DNA of 64,000 nucleotides from Coenobita brevimanus (Eukaryota; Arthropoda; Malacostraca; Decapoda; Coenobitidae): NCBI GenBank assembly GCA_032717465.1, contig CM064690.1, positions 29,639,153 to 29,703,152 of the forward strand, read 5' to 3'. Shown piece by piece: positions 1 to 11,145 of this stretch (position 1 is its first letter; each line of letters starts with the position of its first letter). The notes under the pieces were generated by a model. It saw only the letters and a program-made list of their open reading frames with translations, ran no database searches and was not told where the DNA came from. The position numbers and the translations under genes were made by a program.

Positions 1-37
1 GTGAAGTGAGAGGTAACAGGGAGACTGGAGTAACAAG

Positions 38-160
38 ATGGCGTCCCCCGGTTACTTCGCCATAGTGTTACTGTTACTGTTACTCGGTTCCTGCTCTCTC
101 GCTCTCCCTAAAAGCCCGAAGGTAAGAGAAATTTGTCAGAAATGTATGTACTGTATGGGG

Positions 161-193
<33 letters not shown>

Positions 194-584
194 ATCATAA
201 CTACTCGTACTATTAGTTTGAACATCATCACCATCGTCATCATCATCATCATCATCATATTTTCTCCCTTCCTCCTTATCATCATCATCATCATCATTCT
301 CTTGCTCTTCTTAACGCCTCCCTCTGTAGACAGGTGGGGGGCGTCGACGGGGCCACTGTGACGACCAGGAGGACATGGAGGCGCAGGTGAGGTTCCTGAG
401 TGAGGCGCAGGAGGAGATGAGAGGGGAGGTGGCTGCCCTACACTCCTCTCTCAACGCCCTACACGCCTCCATCAACGCCCTCACCTCCCTCTCCCACGCT
501 GCGCTACCTGAAGACTGTTTCGCGGCGCATCGAAGAGGGTCGTGGGCGTCTATAGTACAGGTGAGGGCACGGAGTTCTTACCTG

Positions 585-619
<35 letters not shown>

Positions 620-921
620 TGTTACTATAATTACTGCAACTACTACTTCGCCATAATATATCGCTCTCAGATCAAACCACCCAGCCTTCCACCAAGAGAA
701 GTCAGATGCGAACACAGTGTGGAGGGTGGAGGGTGGACGGTGGTGCTCTCTCGCTTCCCCCACGCCCACCACACGCCCACACAACGCCCACATCCACACC
801 CACGCCCGCCCCCGCCCCCTCCACATGCCCGTATCAGCTTCAATCGCACCTGGGAGGAGTACAAGAATGGGTTTGGTGACCTCAATGGAGAGTTTTGGAT
901 AGGTGAGTGAGGGAGTGGATG

Positions 922-992
<71 letters not shown>

Positions 993-2554
993 GTGTTTTT
1001 GTAGTTACTGATAAATTTATGATTACTTCCAACCTTTCAATTCTGTGCCTTGATATCTAACCCATCGAAATTTGTAGTGTCTTTTTCTTTTCCTTTCTGC
1101 TTCCCTTTTTCTTTAACTCATCTCTTACAGTTCCTTCTCTCTTTCTTCTCCCTCTTGTCTTGCCTGCCCTGTTTTGTCCAATTTTCCCTTCTCTTTGTGT
1201 AACCTACCAACCTTACCCTCCCGCCATCCTCCTTACAGGTAATGAAGTGCTGCATGCCCTAACCAGCCGCGTGCCGCATCAGTTACGTGTGGAACTTAGT
1301 GACTGGGATGGCAACACGCTGACTGCTACGTGGGATAAGTTTAGGTGATTAGTACGTTAATAGTTTTCATTCATTCATTCATTCATTTTATTGCACCTTT
1401 CATTTCTTTCTGCCTTCCTTCCTTCGTTCCTTCCTTCCGTTTCTTCTTCCTTCCTTTCTTCATTTTGCTGCACTCTCCTCCCTTACTTCTTCCTTTCCCT
1501 TCATTCCTTTCCTCGTTCCATTCTTCCCTCCTTTCTTTCTTTCTTCCACCCTTCCTTCATTTTAAAGCACATCTCCTTCCTTCCTTCTTACTTTCCTCTC
1601 TCCCTTCCTCCATTCTCACTCATGGGTTTGCCCTTCCTTTATTCAAATATTCATTCTGGTGTGTCTTTCTATCCTTTAGTGTGTTTTTCGTTACTTTATA
1701 CACCCCGTCATTCAGTGCACCTTTTCTTTCATTAATTACCTGTATTCATTCATTCACTGCACTTTTTCATCTGATCATTCCTTCTTTCTTTTTTTCTTTC
1801 TTTCATTTTTTTTTGTCTAATTTTTCGTCTTCCTCGTCCACCATCGATTTGTTCATGCATCCCACTAAGAGAAGGATGGTGGTTGTTGAAGAGAGCAAAT
1901 TCGAACCTGCTGTCTGCTGAATTCACACACTACTACAACTACTTCTACTACTACTACTACTATAAATCCTAGCAACTCTCCTCTGATATCTTCCTTGTCG
2001 TGTCTCCCTAGTGTTGCCAGTGAGAGAGAGCAGTATCGGCTAAGTGTAGGGTCGTACCGCGAGGACAGTACGGCCAAGAACGACCTCCGCTACCACGACC
2101 AGAAGCCGTTCTCCACCCACGACCGCGAGAACGACCCCTACCAGCACGGTCAGTAGAGGTCTGTCTGTTTATCTATGGAAATCTCGTAATGGGGTGGCCA
2201 CAAACAAATCGCCTCCATGTCGCCCTCCCCCTACTTAAAAAAAAAACTTCACTACCCTTGTGGAGTGATACAATTTGACACAAGGGCCAAGAATTCTGAA
2301 CTGCCACCGGTACAAAATGAACTTAATTTCACTTTTTCAAATCATTTCAGAATTTATCGTTCCCTGGGGTAAAGAATATTTTTGTACACTAGATTATTAG
2401 GGTTTAACAAAGGATTAATGACAGAATATGATGCTAGTCACGAAGAAGTGTCACTGTGGTGATGCAGTAGTGTCTTATTCTACCACTAATCTATGAAAAA
2501 TGGAAAAAAAAAAATGATAGAAAAAAAAATCCTTCAAGTTAATGTAAGACAGAC

Positions 2555-2589
<35 letters not shown>

Positions 2590-3008
2590 CCATTATCATC
2601 ATCATCATCACACCATCATCATCATCATCATCATCATCACCATTATCATCATCATCACACCATCATCATCATCACCAACATCACCACCACCACCACCACC
2701 ATCATCATCACCATCATCATCATCATCATCACCATCACCACCACCATCATCATCATCATCATCATCACCATCACCACCACCATCATCATCATCATCATCA
2801 CCCTGCCTAACCACCCTGCCTTAACCCTTCAGAGCACTGCGCCCAGCACCATGGCGGGGGATGGTGGTATGGGAGTTGTTACGAGGCGCACCTGACCGGA
2901 ACTGCGCAGGAGCCAGGCGCAGTGAGCAGGCAGGGCATCGTGTGGTTCTCATGGCAGCACTACCATACCCTCAGGACGGCTACCATGATGATCAGGCCTC
3001 CACCATAG
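38..3008 (+). CDS. Secreted fibrinogen-related lectin (ficolin/techylectin-5-like), complete, 6 exons
   Basis: Exons 38-121, 330-560, 671-902, 1239-1344, 2012-2148 and 2833-3008 join with GT-AG introns and matching phases to give 321 aa. Residues 1-22 are a leucine-rich signal peptide. Exon 2 encodes a short coiled coil (about 46-85) that would oligomerise the chain. The fibrinogen C-terminal domain follows from the PEDC motif near residue 88. Visible hallmarks are GGGWTVV, the GEFWIGNEVLHALT run, LRVELSDWDGN, FSTHDRENDP (the calcium-site region), HCAQHHGGGWWYGSC and GIVWFSW near the C terminus. Members of this family bind acetylated sugars on microbes and act in haemolymph defence. Oddities: a proline/histidine-rich insert of about 25 residues (134-159) sits inside the domain, and the residues around the exon 2/3 junction fit the family poorly. 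The first ATG is followed directly by the signal peptide. The family is clear; the ligand is unknown. Confidence 0.9.
570..1000 (+). repeat. Microsatellites in lectin introns: (ATT)n and (GT)n
   Basis: Intron 2 holds an (ATT)n tract at about 585-620. Intron 3 holds a long (GT)n tract at about 922-988 ending in a short CG-GT stretch. Intron 1 also carries (GT)n near 164-192 and (ATC)n. They do not disturb the splice sites. Confidence 0.9.
1360..1960 (+). repeat. Pyrimidine-rich TTCC/CATT intron 4 sequence
   Basis: Intron 4 of the lectin gene is a degenerate array of CCTT and CATT tetranucleotides with no coding signal apart from an open pyrimidine-rich frame. I see no gene in it. Confidence 0.7.
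2178..2262 (+). repeat. Dispersed repeat family D (ACAAACAAATCGCCTCCATG)
   Basis: A segment of about 85 bp with the core ACAAACAAATCGCCTCCATG and CGCCCT recurs in the same orientation at about 20705-20785 and 55650-55760, with a weaker copy near 11660-11720. It lies in lectin intron 5. Recurrence in unrelated spacers marks it as an interspersed element; its class is unknown. Confidence 0.6.
2400..2555 (-). repeat. Diverged copy of TIR element family A
   Basis: This segment holds the family A core ATGCTAGTCACGAAGAAGTG at about 2429-2450. It ends in a degraded terminal repeat near 2532-2552. It lies in the last lectin intron, opposite in orientation to the well-preserved copy at 46801. Confidence 0.6.
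2556..2803 (+). repeat. (ATC)n/(ACC)n microsatellite
   Basis: About 250 bp of ATC and ACC triplets lie just upstream of the last lectin exon. In one frame they read as polyhistidine, which is an artefact of the repeat. The exon 6 acceptor lies about 30 bp downstream. Confidence 0.95.
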
Positions 3009-3092
3009 TTATTATTTGATACCATAGTTAGTGCCGTCTCTCTACCATTATTTTTTTGGTCAGTGTCATGCAATTTCGTGACTACCATAGAC

Positions 3093-3463
3093 CAGGGTGT
3101 TTTCTGGTGGTCATGGCAACGCAACCATACCCTCAGAACCACTACCATGATGATTACGTCACTACCATAATTAGTTCTGTCTCCCTACCATGATTTCTTG
3201 AGCTGTTTCGTGCAATTTCGTGACTACCATAGGGCAGGGTATTTTTCATTACTCATGGCAACGCTACCATACCCTCGGGATCTCTACCATGATGATTACG
3301 TCACTACCATACTTATTTTTCCTCTCACTACCATGATATAAGTCGTTTGGTGATTGTTACTACCATGGGACTTTATGTATCCCTACCATGGCATTGTGTG
3401 GTATTCGTGACACTGCTACCATAACCCCAGGACTGCTGCCATGATGAATAGGCCCCACCATAG
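3093..3463 (+). pseudogene. Three decayed tandem copies of the lectin terminal exon
   Basis: After the lectin stop at 3008, the last 75 bp of coding sequence recurs at about 3093-3170, 3237-3311 and 3390-3463, spaced 144-159 bp apart with related spacer sequence. In the aligned frame, unit 2 reads FWWSWQRNHTLRTTTMMIT, unit 3 reads YSWQRYHTLGISTMMIT, and unit 4 reads GIVWYS-stop-HCYHNPRTAAMM. The intact exon has FSWQHYHTLRTATMMIR. The upstream half of the exon with the GGWWY motif is absent from the copies, so none can serve as a full replacement exon. Local unequal duplication followed by decay is the simplest account. Confidence 0.8.
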
Positions 3464-3539
3464 TCAGTTTCCTGTCTCCCTACCATGATAATCAGCATCC
3501 TCTCCCTGCCATGATGTTGCCAGTGTTTTCATTATTGTT

Positions 3540-4735
<1,196 letters not shown>

Positions 4736-4764
4736 AAGGGTAAGGAAAGACGAGGTGAGTTAGC

Positions 4765-4925
4765 TATTCTTTATTGGCCTTCACGTGGTGGCACTGATAT
4801 AACTGGCCGGTGGAGCTGCCCAGTTATACATGCGTCCCTCAACTCCCCTCCCTATCCCCCGAAAAGCGAATGGTGGACTGCAAGAGGAGGGTAACCTGGG
4901 CCTGCAGTCTACCGGGCTCACATTA
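4765..4925 (-). repeat. Dispersed repeat family B, minus copy
   Basis: This is the reverse complement of a unit of about 170 bp that begins with a GTGGACTGCAG-type word and ends with CCACATGAAGGC and CCCTCTCC. Other copies lie at about 16795-16975, 18385-18560, 20588-20665 (short), 22178-22342 and 46085-46255, with a fragment near 5665-5710. No coding capacity and no clear terminal repeats are seen. Confidence 0.65.
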
Positions 4926-5040
4926 AGATTGGTGTGGGATTGTGACTACTGCTATTACTACTGTTTAAATTGTAGATGACCTCGCTTGGCCTAAGATGGA
5001 AGTCCGGCTAGGTTAATTTCTGTTGGGAACAAGAAATGAG

Positions 5041-5135
5041 GTTGGGTTAGGTCAGGTTAGGTTAGGTAAGGTCAGGTTAGGTTAGGTTAGGTTAGGTTAG
5101 GTTAGGTTAGGTTAATTTAGGTAAGGTATAGTAAG
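5041..5135 (+). repeat. Interstitial TTAGG (GGTTA)n tract
   Basis: About 15 mostly perfect GGTTA pentamers, mixed with GGTCA and GGTAA variants, occupy 5041-5135. TTAGG is the usual telomere unit of arthropods. Here it is interstitial, short and flanked by ordinary sequence. Confidence 0.8.
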
Positions 5136-5154
5136 GTTAATTTGTACCCTATTC

Positions 5155-5290
5155 CCCTTAACTAAGCGTAAAATTATTATCTTTCTTCAGTGCTGAGATA
5201 GAACAGAAGGATAACACTAGAATATGATGCTAGTCACGAAGAAGTGCTATGGAAAGGATGTAGAGCCGTAGTGCCTCTTTTAACTACTTC
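5155..5290 (-). repeat. Partial family A element
   Basis: The core ATGATGCTAGTCACGAAGAA is present with its flanks GGATAACACTAGA and GTAGAGCCGTAG, matching the copy at 3704-3912. The right end is lost. The AT-rich sequence from 5290 to 5480 has nothing else recognisable. Confidence 0.6.
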
Positions 5291-5480
5291 CGAAGCTAGA
5301 AAACACATCATATAAAAAAGTCAAAATCAAAAAAGGCCACAAACTCAAAATATGGTCAAAATTATATAAGTAAGTCAAAGTAAAAAGGTCAAAGGTCAAA
5401 TGTATAAAAAAGTATAAATGAAAAATGTTCTAAAATCAAAGTATAATCAAAATTACTATATAAAAAAAGTAAATTTAATC

Positions 5481-5754
5481 TTACGCATGCTTGGCCATCT
5501 GCGAGGCTAGGACCTTCAGGGCCTCCCACTCCCTCAGCGCCTTCCCGAGGTAATTCCAGGCAAAGGCGCTGACGTCACGGTTCATGCGGATCTGTGGGGG
5601 TGAGAAGGCTGTAAGAGGCTGGAGGAGAGTGTGTTTGGATGGTGTGGTTGTGTGCGGAGTTGTTTGTATAACCAGGCAGCCACCACGTGAAGGCGCCCCT
5701 CTCCATATCAGGTATTGTGGTGAAACATGTCTATATTGCGTAGTGTACTGGTGT

Positions 5755-5818
<64 letters not shown>

Positions 5819-7198
5819 AATTCTGTGTTACCTGGTAGGCCTGGCAGTGGTCGTCACAGCTGTGTGTGTCATGCACCTGAGTACAGCTGTCCGTCACACC
5901 CGTCACAAGGTCCTCCACCTGTAACATAACATAACACAGCATAACATAACATAACACAGCTTCACATAACACAGCTTAACATCACACAGCATAACATAAC
6001 ATAACAGCATAACATCACACAGCATAATATAACATAACACACTTGTCACATTTTCAATTCAACACTTTTCTTTAATGTTTCTTTCTTTTTTCTCTCTTTC
6101 TTTCGTGTTGTCTTTCTTTTTTACATACAGTTAACTACTTTCCCTGAGACAACATGTGATTCAATTCAAACTGATAGATAATTATTATTGTGACTGTAAT
6201 TACTACTAGAAGTAATTAGGCCGTTAAGAGGGGAAGTGATTCAGGTACTCACGGTCCACACGTCGTACTTGTTGCCCTCATCGTAACTACAGGTCATCTG
6301 GGGGGGAGGGGTAGTTAGTGAGGTCATTTATGCAGGGGGGGGGTTGGATGGGAGGGGTAAGGGCAGGATGGAGGGAGAGAAAGAGGGGAAAAGAGGGGAT
6401 GGAGAGAGGAATATAGAGAGAAAAGGAGGTTCAGGGAGAGAGTGCGGGGAGGAGAGGGTGAGGGGAGACAGTAAGGGGAAGAGAGGGTGAGGGAGAGGGT
6501 GAGGGGATGAGAGGGTGAGGGGAAGTAGGGAGAGGGGAGATAGGAAGCAGTGAGAGAGATCCCTAACCATTTTGAGCTCAGTTGATGGTCAGGTGTAGTC
6601 AGACTGGAAGATTGATTTGACTAGTAACCAAGGAGACTCGTTCCTACCTCAAAACAAGGGCTCATTGAATTTCATGGAACCACAGACTTAGTATTGAGAG
6701 GGAGTGGACCATTTCCCTTAGATGAAATGAAAATGATAGCAACATAGCCTCCGACAGTGCAAGAAAGTAAAATTGAAAAACTGAGGAAGCGAAAAAATTA
6801 AGGAAAACAAATCAATGAATTTTACATGCACAGGCATCTATATCTATTTCTACAGCAATATCTATCTATCTAACTATCTATCTATCTATCTATCCATCTA
6901 TCTGTCTATCTATCTATCTATACAGAGAGAGGGAGGGGGAAAGCAAGAGAGACAGCAACTTACCATATCGTTACGCCAGTCCACCAAATCACTCTGCAGT
7001 TGCACACCATGTTCAATATAGTGAGTCAGTTCAGCCTCAAGATCTTGCCACCACCTTGAGACATCGCCGAGGGTGCTGTACACTTCTGCGACATCCTGTA
7101 GATTGAGGAGATACAGTAGGAATCAAGAGTTTGTTTTGTATATCGTCCCTCCTGCTTCTCACTCTCCTCTGCTGGCTATTTTTTTTTTTTTTTTTTTT

Positions 7199-7233
<35 letters not shown>

Positions 7234-9543
7234 GGTATATTTCACTTCATCTTCTGCCTACTTTCTAGTCGTAGCTCAAGAGATATATAGATGTTACAGA
7301 CGAAGAGGCACCCACCTTGAGGGAGAGAAGGTGAATGGATGGGATGTCTTTGAAGTGGATGGCAGTGGATTAAAAATAAATAAATAAATGAATAAATAAA
7401 ACAGAATGTGGAGGAATTAAGAAGTGGAAACAGACAAACAAATATCCACCTTTAAAACGAGGATGTGGATGGAAGCGATGTCGGCGAAGTGGATGATCAT
7501 GGATTCTGGTCTCTCTCCCGCCTCCACCAGGAAGCGATTGGCAACGATGGAGGTGGAGAGGGAGTTGGCAACGGTGTTCTTGTCTGGGTAGGTAGAACTC
7601 TCCACAGGGGCGTCCACATACCTGCAAACATCCACACTGGTCATCCACACTCATCCACTTGGTATGAGGAACTCACTAACAATCCACTCCATCCGCTTTA
7701 GTTATCTCGTATTTCTTCTGCATTTCCCTTTTTTATCCTTGGATCTATGTCTTTCCTTGTATCTGCCTCACCCTGCTCCCCTACCTGTCTTCCCTGCCTC
7801 TCTCTGTCTTACCCTACTTTCCTGTTTGTCTCCTCTGCCTCTCTCTACCTCCCTCCTTGCCTTCCCCTGTCTCTCTGTCTCACCGTGCCGCCCTGCCTGT
7901 CCCCCCTGTCTCTCCCTGGCCCCCTGCCTGCCTCACCTCTGCAGCAGCACGCCCAGACTATCCTTGTAGACCTCCAGCTGCTGCATGTTGTGGTAGTCGA
8001 TGTAGTCGCCCACCACCTGCTTCACGTTCTCCTCAATCACGCCGAAGTAGTCGATGTCTTCTTCAGGTGAGGACGGGACGAGCACGTTGATGATCTTGCC
8101 GAATACCTGTGAGGAAATAAGAGAAAAGAAAATAAGAAAATAAAAAAATAAAAAGAGAATAAAAAGAAGTAAAAAGAAAATAATAAGAAAAATAGCACTC
8201 AGAGGGCGCATACCTCCGCCAATACCACTGAAGGATCTGGATCCGGATCCGCCCCCAAATTTAATCAATTCATTCTCGGCCCATGGATCACCCTTCCACA
8301 AAATTTCATTGAAATTCACTGGGGAATTTTGGAGATAATTTGTGGACAAACAAACAAAAAATTTCTGGATCCGGATGATGATCAATATCACCAACAAAAT
8401 CTAATGGGTTATTCCTTGGGCCATACCCAACCCCTCAAAAAAAATTTCAGCAAAATCCGTTCGTAACTTCTGAGTAATCCTGTTAACAGATAAACAGACA
8501 AACCAACGCCAGCAAGAACATAACCTCCTTGACGGAGGTAACTACCACCAATAACACCACACTGGCAGCTACCACAACCACCACAGCTACTAAACACTCA
8601 CAAACCTCAGCTACCTCAACCATAACTGTTACAGGAACCACAACTGCCACTACAAAAGTCATATTAATTATGAATACAACAACAGAGCATTTTCAGCTAC
8701 AACAATCACCACAGCCACGACTACCACAGCCACAACCACAACTACCACAACCACAACCACAGCCACTCACATCCCACGTCGCGTCCAGAATGCCCGCGAA
8801 ATTGTACGCCACAGCCAGGCCAATGGTCGTCTCTGAAAGGAAACGGAAAAACAAAAACAGGTGAATCGATATCGAAATTAACAAACAGGTAAATGAATTA
8901 ATACATGAAAAGGTGAGGCGACAGATTTTTGGTTTTGACAATAAAGCAGTGAGGAAAATTTAGACTGTTTTTATCGTCTGTGGCACTATGAGAAGGAACG
9001 ATACTCCTGGCGTATGGGAAGGAGGGCGAAATATGGAAGGGGAGGACTCAATGCTGGCTGAAGATTGTCCACAGATTTTTACCCCTTGCTGTATATAGTC
9101 AAGAAACAATGCCTGCGGTTCCCTTATCATTTATCTTTAATCTCCGTAATAAGGGATGACTGATAGTAATTGTGTTTGACCCCAGTTTAATCATGTGTTA
9201 CTTTATATTGCTGTCCTTTTTCGACGTTAATATCTTTTTATCTTTTATTTTGTTATCAGATTCACTCGCTCATTAACACACACGCATACTCTGTTTTTCT
9301 GTCTGTCTGTCTGTCCACATCTCTCTCTCTCTCTCTCTCCCACTCACCTGTCCCGTCAATCACCACTTCCTCTTGACTCTTGAAAATTCTGAGCGGCGCC
9401 TTGACCAGCGGCAGTGTACGGGCGTGGGCTTTAGGGGCGTGGGCGTTGGGGACGTTGTGGGCGTGGGCGTTGTGGGCATCGTGGGCGTGTGATATGCCCG
9501 CCCACGTCACCACCAGCAGGAGCAGTGGGGCGGCGAGTTGCAT
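5481..9543 (-). CDS. Secreted helical protein resembling Cry delta-endotoxin N-terminal (domain I) fold, 8 exons
   Basis: Exons in transcript order are 9348-9543, 8771-8832, 7937-8106, 7450-7621, 6964-7095, 6253-6297, 5832-5918 and 5481-5591. All are GT-AG and phase-consistent, giving 324 aa with a TAA stop at 5481-5483. Residues 1-20 are a signal peptide ending in ISHA. Residues 21-41 are a His/Ala/Asn-rich linker. From about residue 66 the protein is predicted mainly helical: a VFGKIINVLVP segment, a long amphipathic stretch (100-140), the motif IHILVLKDV near 193-202, a YIEHGV segment near 220, and a Trp-rich C-terminal helix. Order and spacing resemble the seven-helix pore-forming domain of Cry proteins (endotoxin N family). 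Domains II and III are absent. Four cysteines (247, 271, 280, 284) cluster in a loop before the last helix. Homology is by eye and the function is unknown; it could instead be a lineage-specific helical secreted protein. The gene model is firm. Confidence 0.8.
5761..6050. repeat. (GT)n and ATAACATAACACAGC array in an intron
   Basis: (GT)n spans 5761-5815 just downstream of exon 7 (minus-strand sense). An array of ATAACATAAC and ACACAGC words spans about 5922-6045 just upstream of it. Exon 7 (5832-5918) is squeezed between two repeat tracts. Confidence 0.85.
6298..6560. repeat. Polypurine tract (GGGGAGA-rich)
   Basis: About 260 bp of almost pure purine on the plus strand lies directly next to the exon 6 acceptor of the Cry-like gene, so on the transcript strand it is the pyrimidine-rich intron end. 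It is low complexity with no coding value. Confidence 0.8.
6598..6715 (+). repeat. Dispersed repeat family C
   Basis: This segment shares GATTGATTTGACTAGTAACC and AAGGAGACTC with 19010-19140, followed in both by a CTCATGGAATT-like word and a TTAGTATT-like word. The two copies are about 80 percent alike by eye. The class is unknown. Confidence 0.55.
6850..7235. repeat. (TCTA)n, poly-T and (GA)n microsatellites
   Basis: (TCTA)n lies at 6858-6924, and poly-T followed by (GA)n at 7180-7230. They flank exon 5 (6964-7095) of the Cry-like gene. Confidence 0.9.
8210..8541. mobile_element. Element with TACCTCCGCCA/TTGACGGAGGTA inverted ends
   Basis: About 330 bp runs from TACCTCCGCCAATAC to CCTTGACGGAGGTA. 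The termini are inverted repeats and there is no coding capacity. A partial relative begins at about 29265 (CATACCTCCGCCACGAC). Comparable short elements occur widely in marine invertebrate genomes. It lies in intron 2 of the Cry-like gene. Confidence 0.6.
8541..8770 (+). repeat. ACC/ACA-rich low-complexity tract
   Basis: Degenerate ACCACA repeats run up to the exon 2 donor of the Cry-like gene at 8765-8770. They read as threonine- and proline-rich frames but carry no gene signal. Confidence 0.75.
8833..9347. other. Intron 1 of the Cry-like gene, nothing further seen
   Basis: Mostly unique AT-rich sequence with short (TCTG)n and (TC)n runs at 9297-9340 next to the exon 1 donor. No gene or named repeat was recognised. 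Confidence 0.6.
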
Positions 9544-9944
9544 TCTATCTGACGGGGGCGGAGTGAGTGACGGAGAGGGGAGGGAAGAGAAGACTGGGGT
9601 GATAGCGGGGGAGGTAGAGGAGGGGAGGAAGAGGGAGGGAGGGAGGAAGTTTTGGGGGAGGGGAAATAGGGAGAGGGGGAAAGTGGGGGACATTGAGAGA
9701 TGTAAGAAGACAGAAAGAAGTGGATGATGGAGAGAGGAGGAAGATAGGAGGGAAGGGAAGAGAAAGAGGAGAATGAGAGGGAGATAGGAAGGAAGGGAGA
9801 TAGGGGGAGGGGTATATGGAGAGTGGTAAATAACAGGTGAGGGAGAGAGATAAGAGAGAAAGGAGAGAGATAAGGGGAGAGGGAAGGCAGGGAGGGAGGG
9901 AGAGGGGAGGGAGGGGAAGAGGAAAGAATTATATGAGGGAACAC

Positions 9945-9982
<38 letters not shown>
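9544..9982. repeat. Polypurine tract upstream of the Cry-like gene
   Basis: About 440 bp of GGGAGA-type purine sequence starts directly upstream of the start codon and ends in a (GA)n run. Any promoter of the Cry-like gene would have to lie in or beyond it. I could not identify a TATA box. Confidence 0.8.
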
Positions 9983-9983
<1 letters not shown>

Positions 9984-10708
9984 ATGATAAATGTGTGAAC
10001 ATGATAATAGAACACACCTGGGCTAATATTATAATGAATCTTAAATAATTTTCACGATAATCATAAAGAAGTTAATCAATTTCAAAAAGTCAGTTTAAAT
10101 TGATGGCATTTTTACCATTAATATTCTCTCTAGTTCCTGCAGTTCGATTATAAAATTTTTGAAAGTTATGTGAGCGAAATTAAAATCATAAGAAAAGAAA
10201 ATCGTATGCAAAACTAACTCAACCCGAGAGAAAATGCTTATAAATATCGCCCCTAGATTGAAATTACCCTTCACCCCCAAAAAAAGATAAATGAAAAAAA
10301 AAGAGGAAAATCCATAGATGACATTCAATCTTTTTTCTTATTCAGCATCTATGGAGCATCAGGGAAGGGAATAATCATAATACTCGCAATAAATAATAAA
10401 AATAAACAACCATAATAAAAAGGGGTGACGTGATTCTTAGTGGAATAATCACAGGTTTAAATTCATGCTAACTCATTACCTACTACCACAAAAATCATGA
10501 CCCAGTTCCTCAAAAATCCATACCCAGTCCTTCAAAATTCATTACCCAATCCCTCAAAATTCATGACCTAATATTTCAAAATTCCATACCCAATCCCTCT
10601 TTTCATTAAACTGATTCAGTCGTAAAATTCATGTAAAAATGTTTCTTGCGTATATTTTGGCAAGTAACATTATTTTTCTTTCTAATAAATCTTTGGTCTA
10701 TCGCAAAT

Positions 10709-10748
<40 letters not shown>

Positions 10749-11086
10749 AAGGGTACACTGTAGGTCACCGGTCTGGGAGAAAAGTAATCTGTGTACACCT
10801 GGTGAGAGTTACACAGAGTTACAGATCACACAGACCTTATGGGCCTTTCTAGATGATCTGCCCTTAATATTAATAGTCATTAATTATAGAAGTGGGATGA
10901 GAATGAGATGGAGGGTGGAGTGAAGTGGTGTTTGAATGTGGGTTGTGTGAATTGGAGGGATGGCAATTTGATGGCAGAGTTCAGGGCAACAAGGAGATGA
11001 TTTGTCTGTGGTGGCCCCTTCCTGGCTCTAGACATCCGGCTCTAGACAGATGGATAGATAAATAAATAAATAGATATATAGATGGA

Positions 11087-11145
<59 letters not shown>

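Noticed and set aside
2493..2810. Polyhistidine open frame
   Set aside because: Produced by (ATC/ACC)n triplets; it lies in the lectin intron and lacks any domain or splice logic.
5761..5924. Plus-strand Cys/Val frames near 5.8 kb
   Set aside because: Caused by (GT)n; the real coding sequence there is exon 7 of the minus-strand gene.
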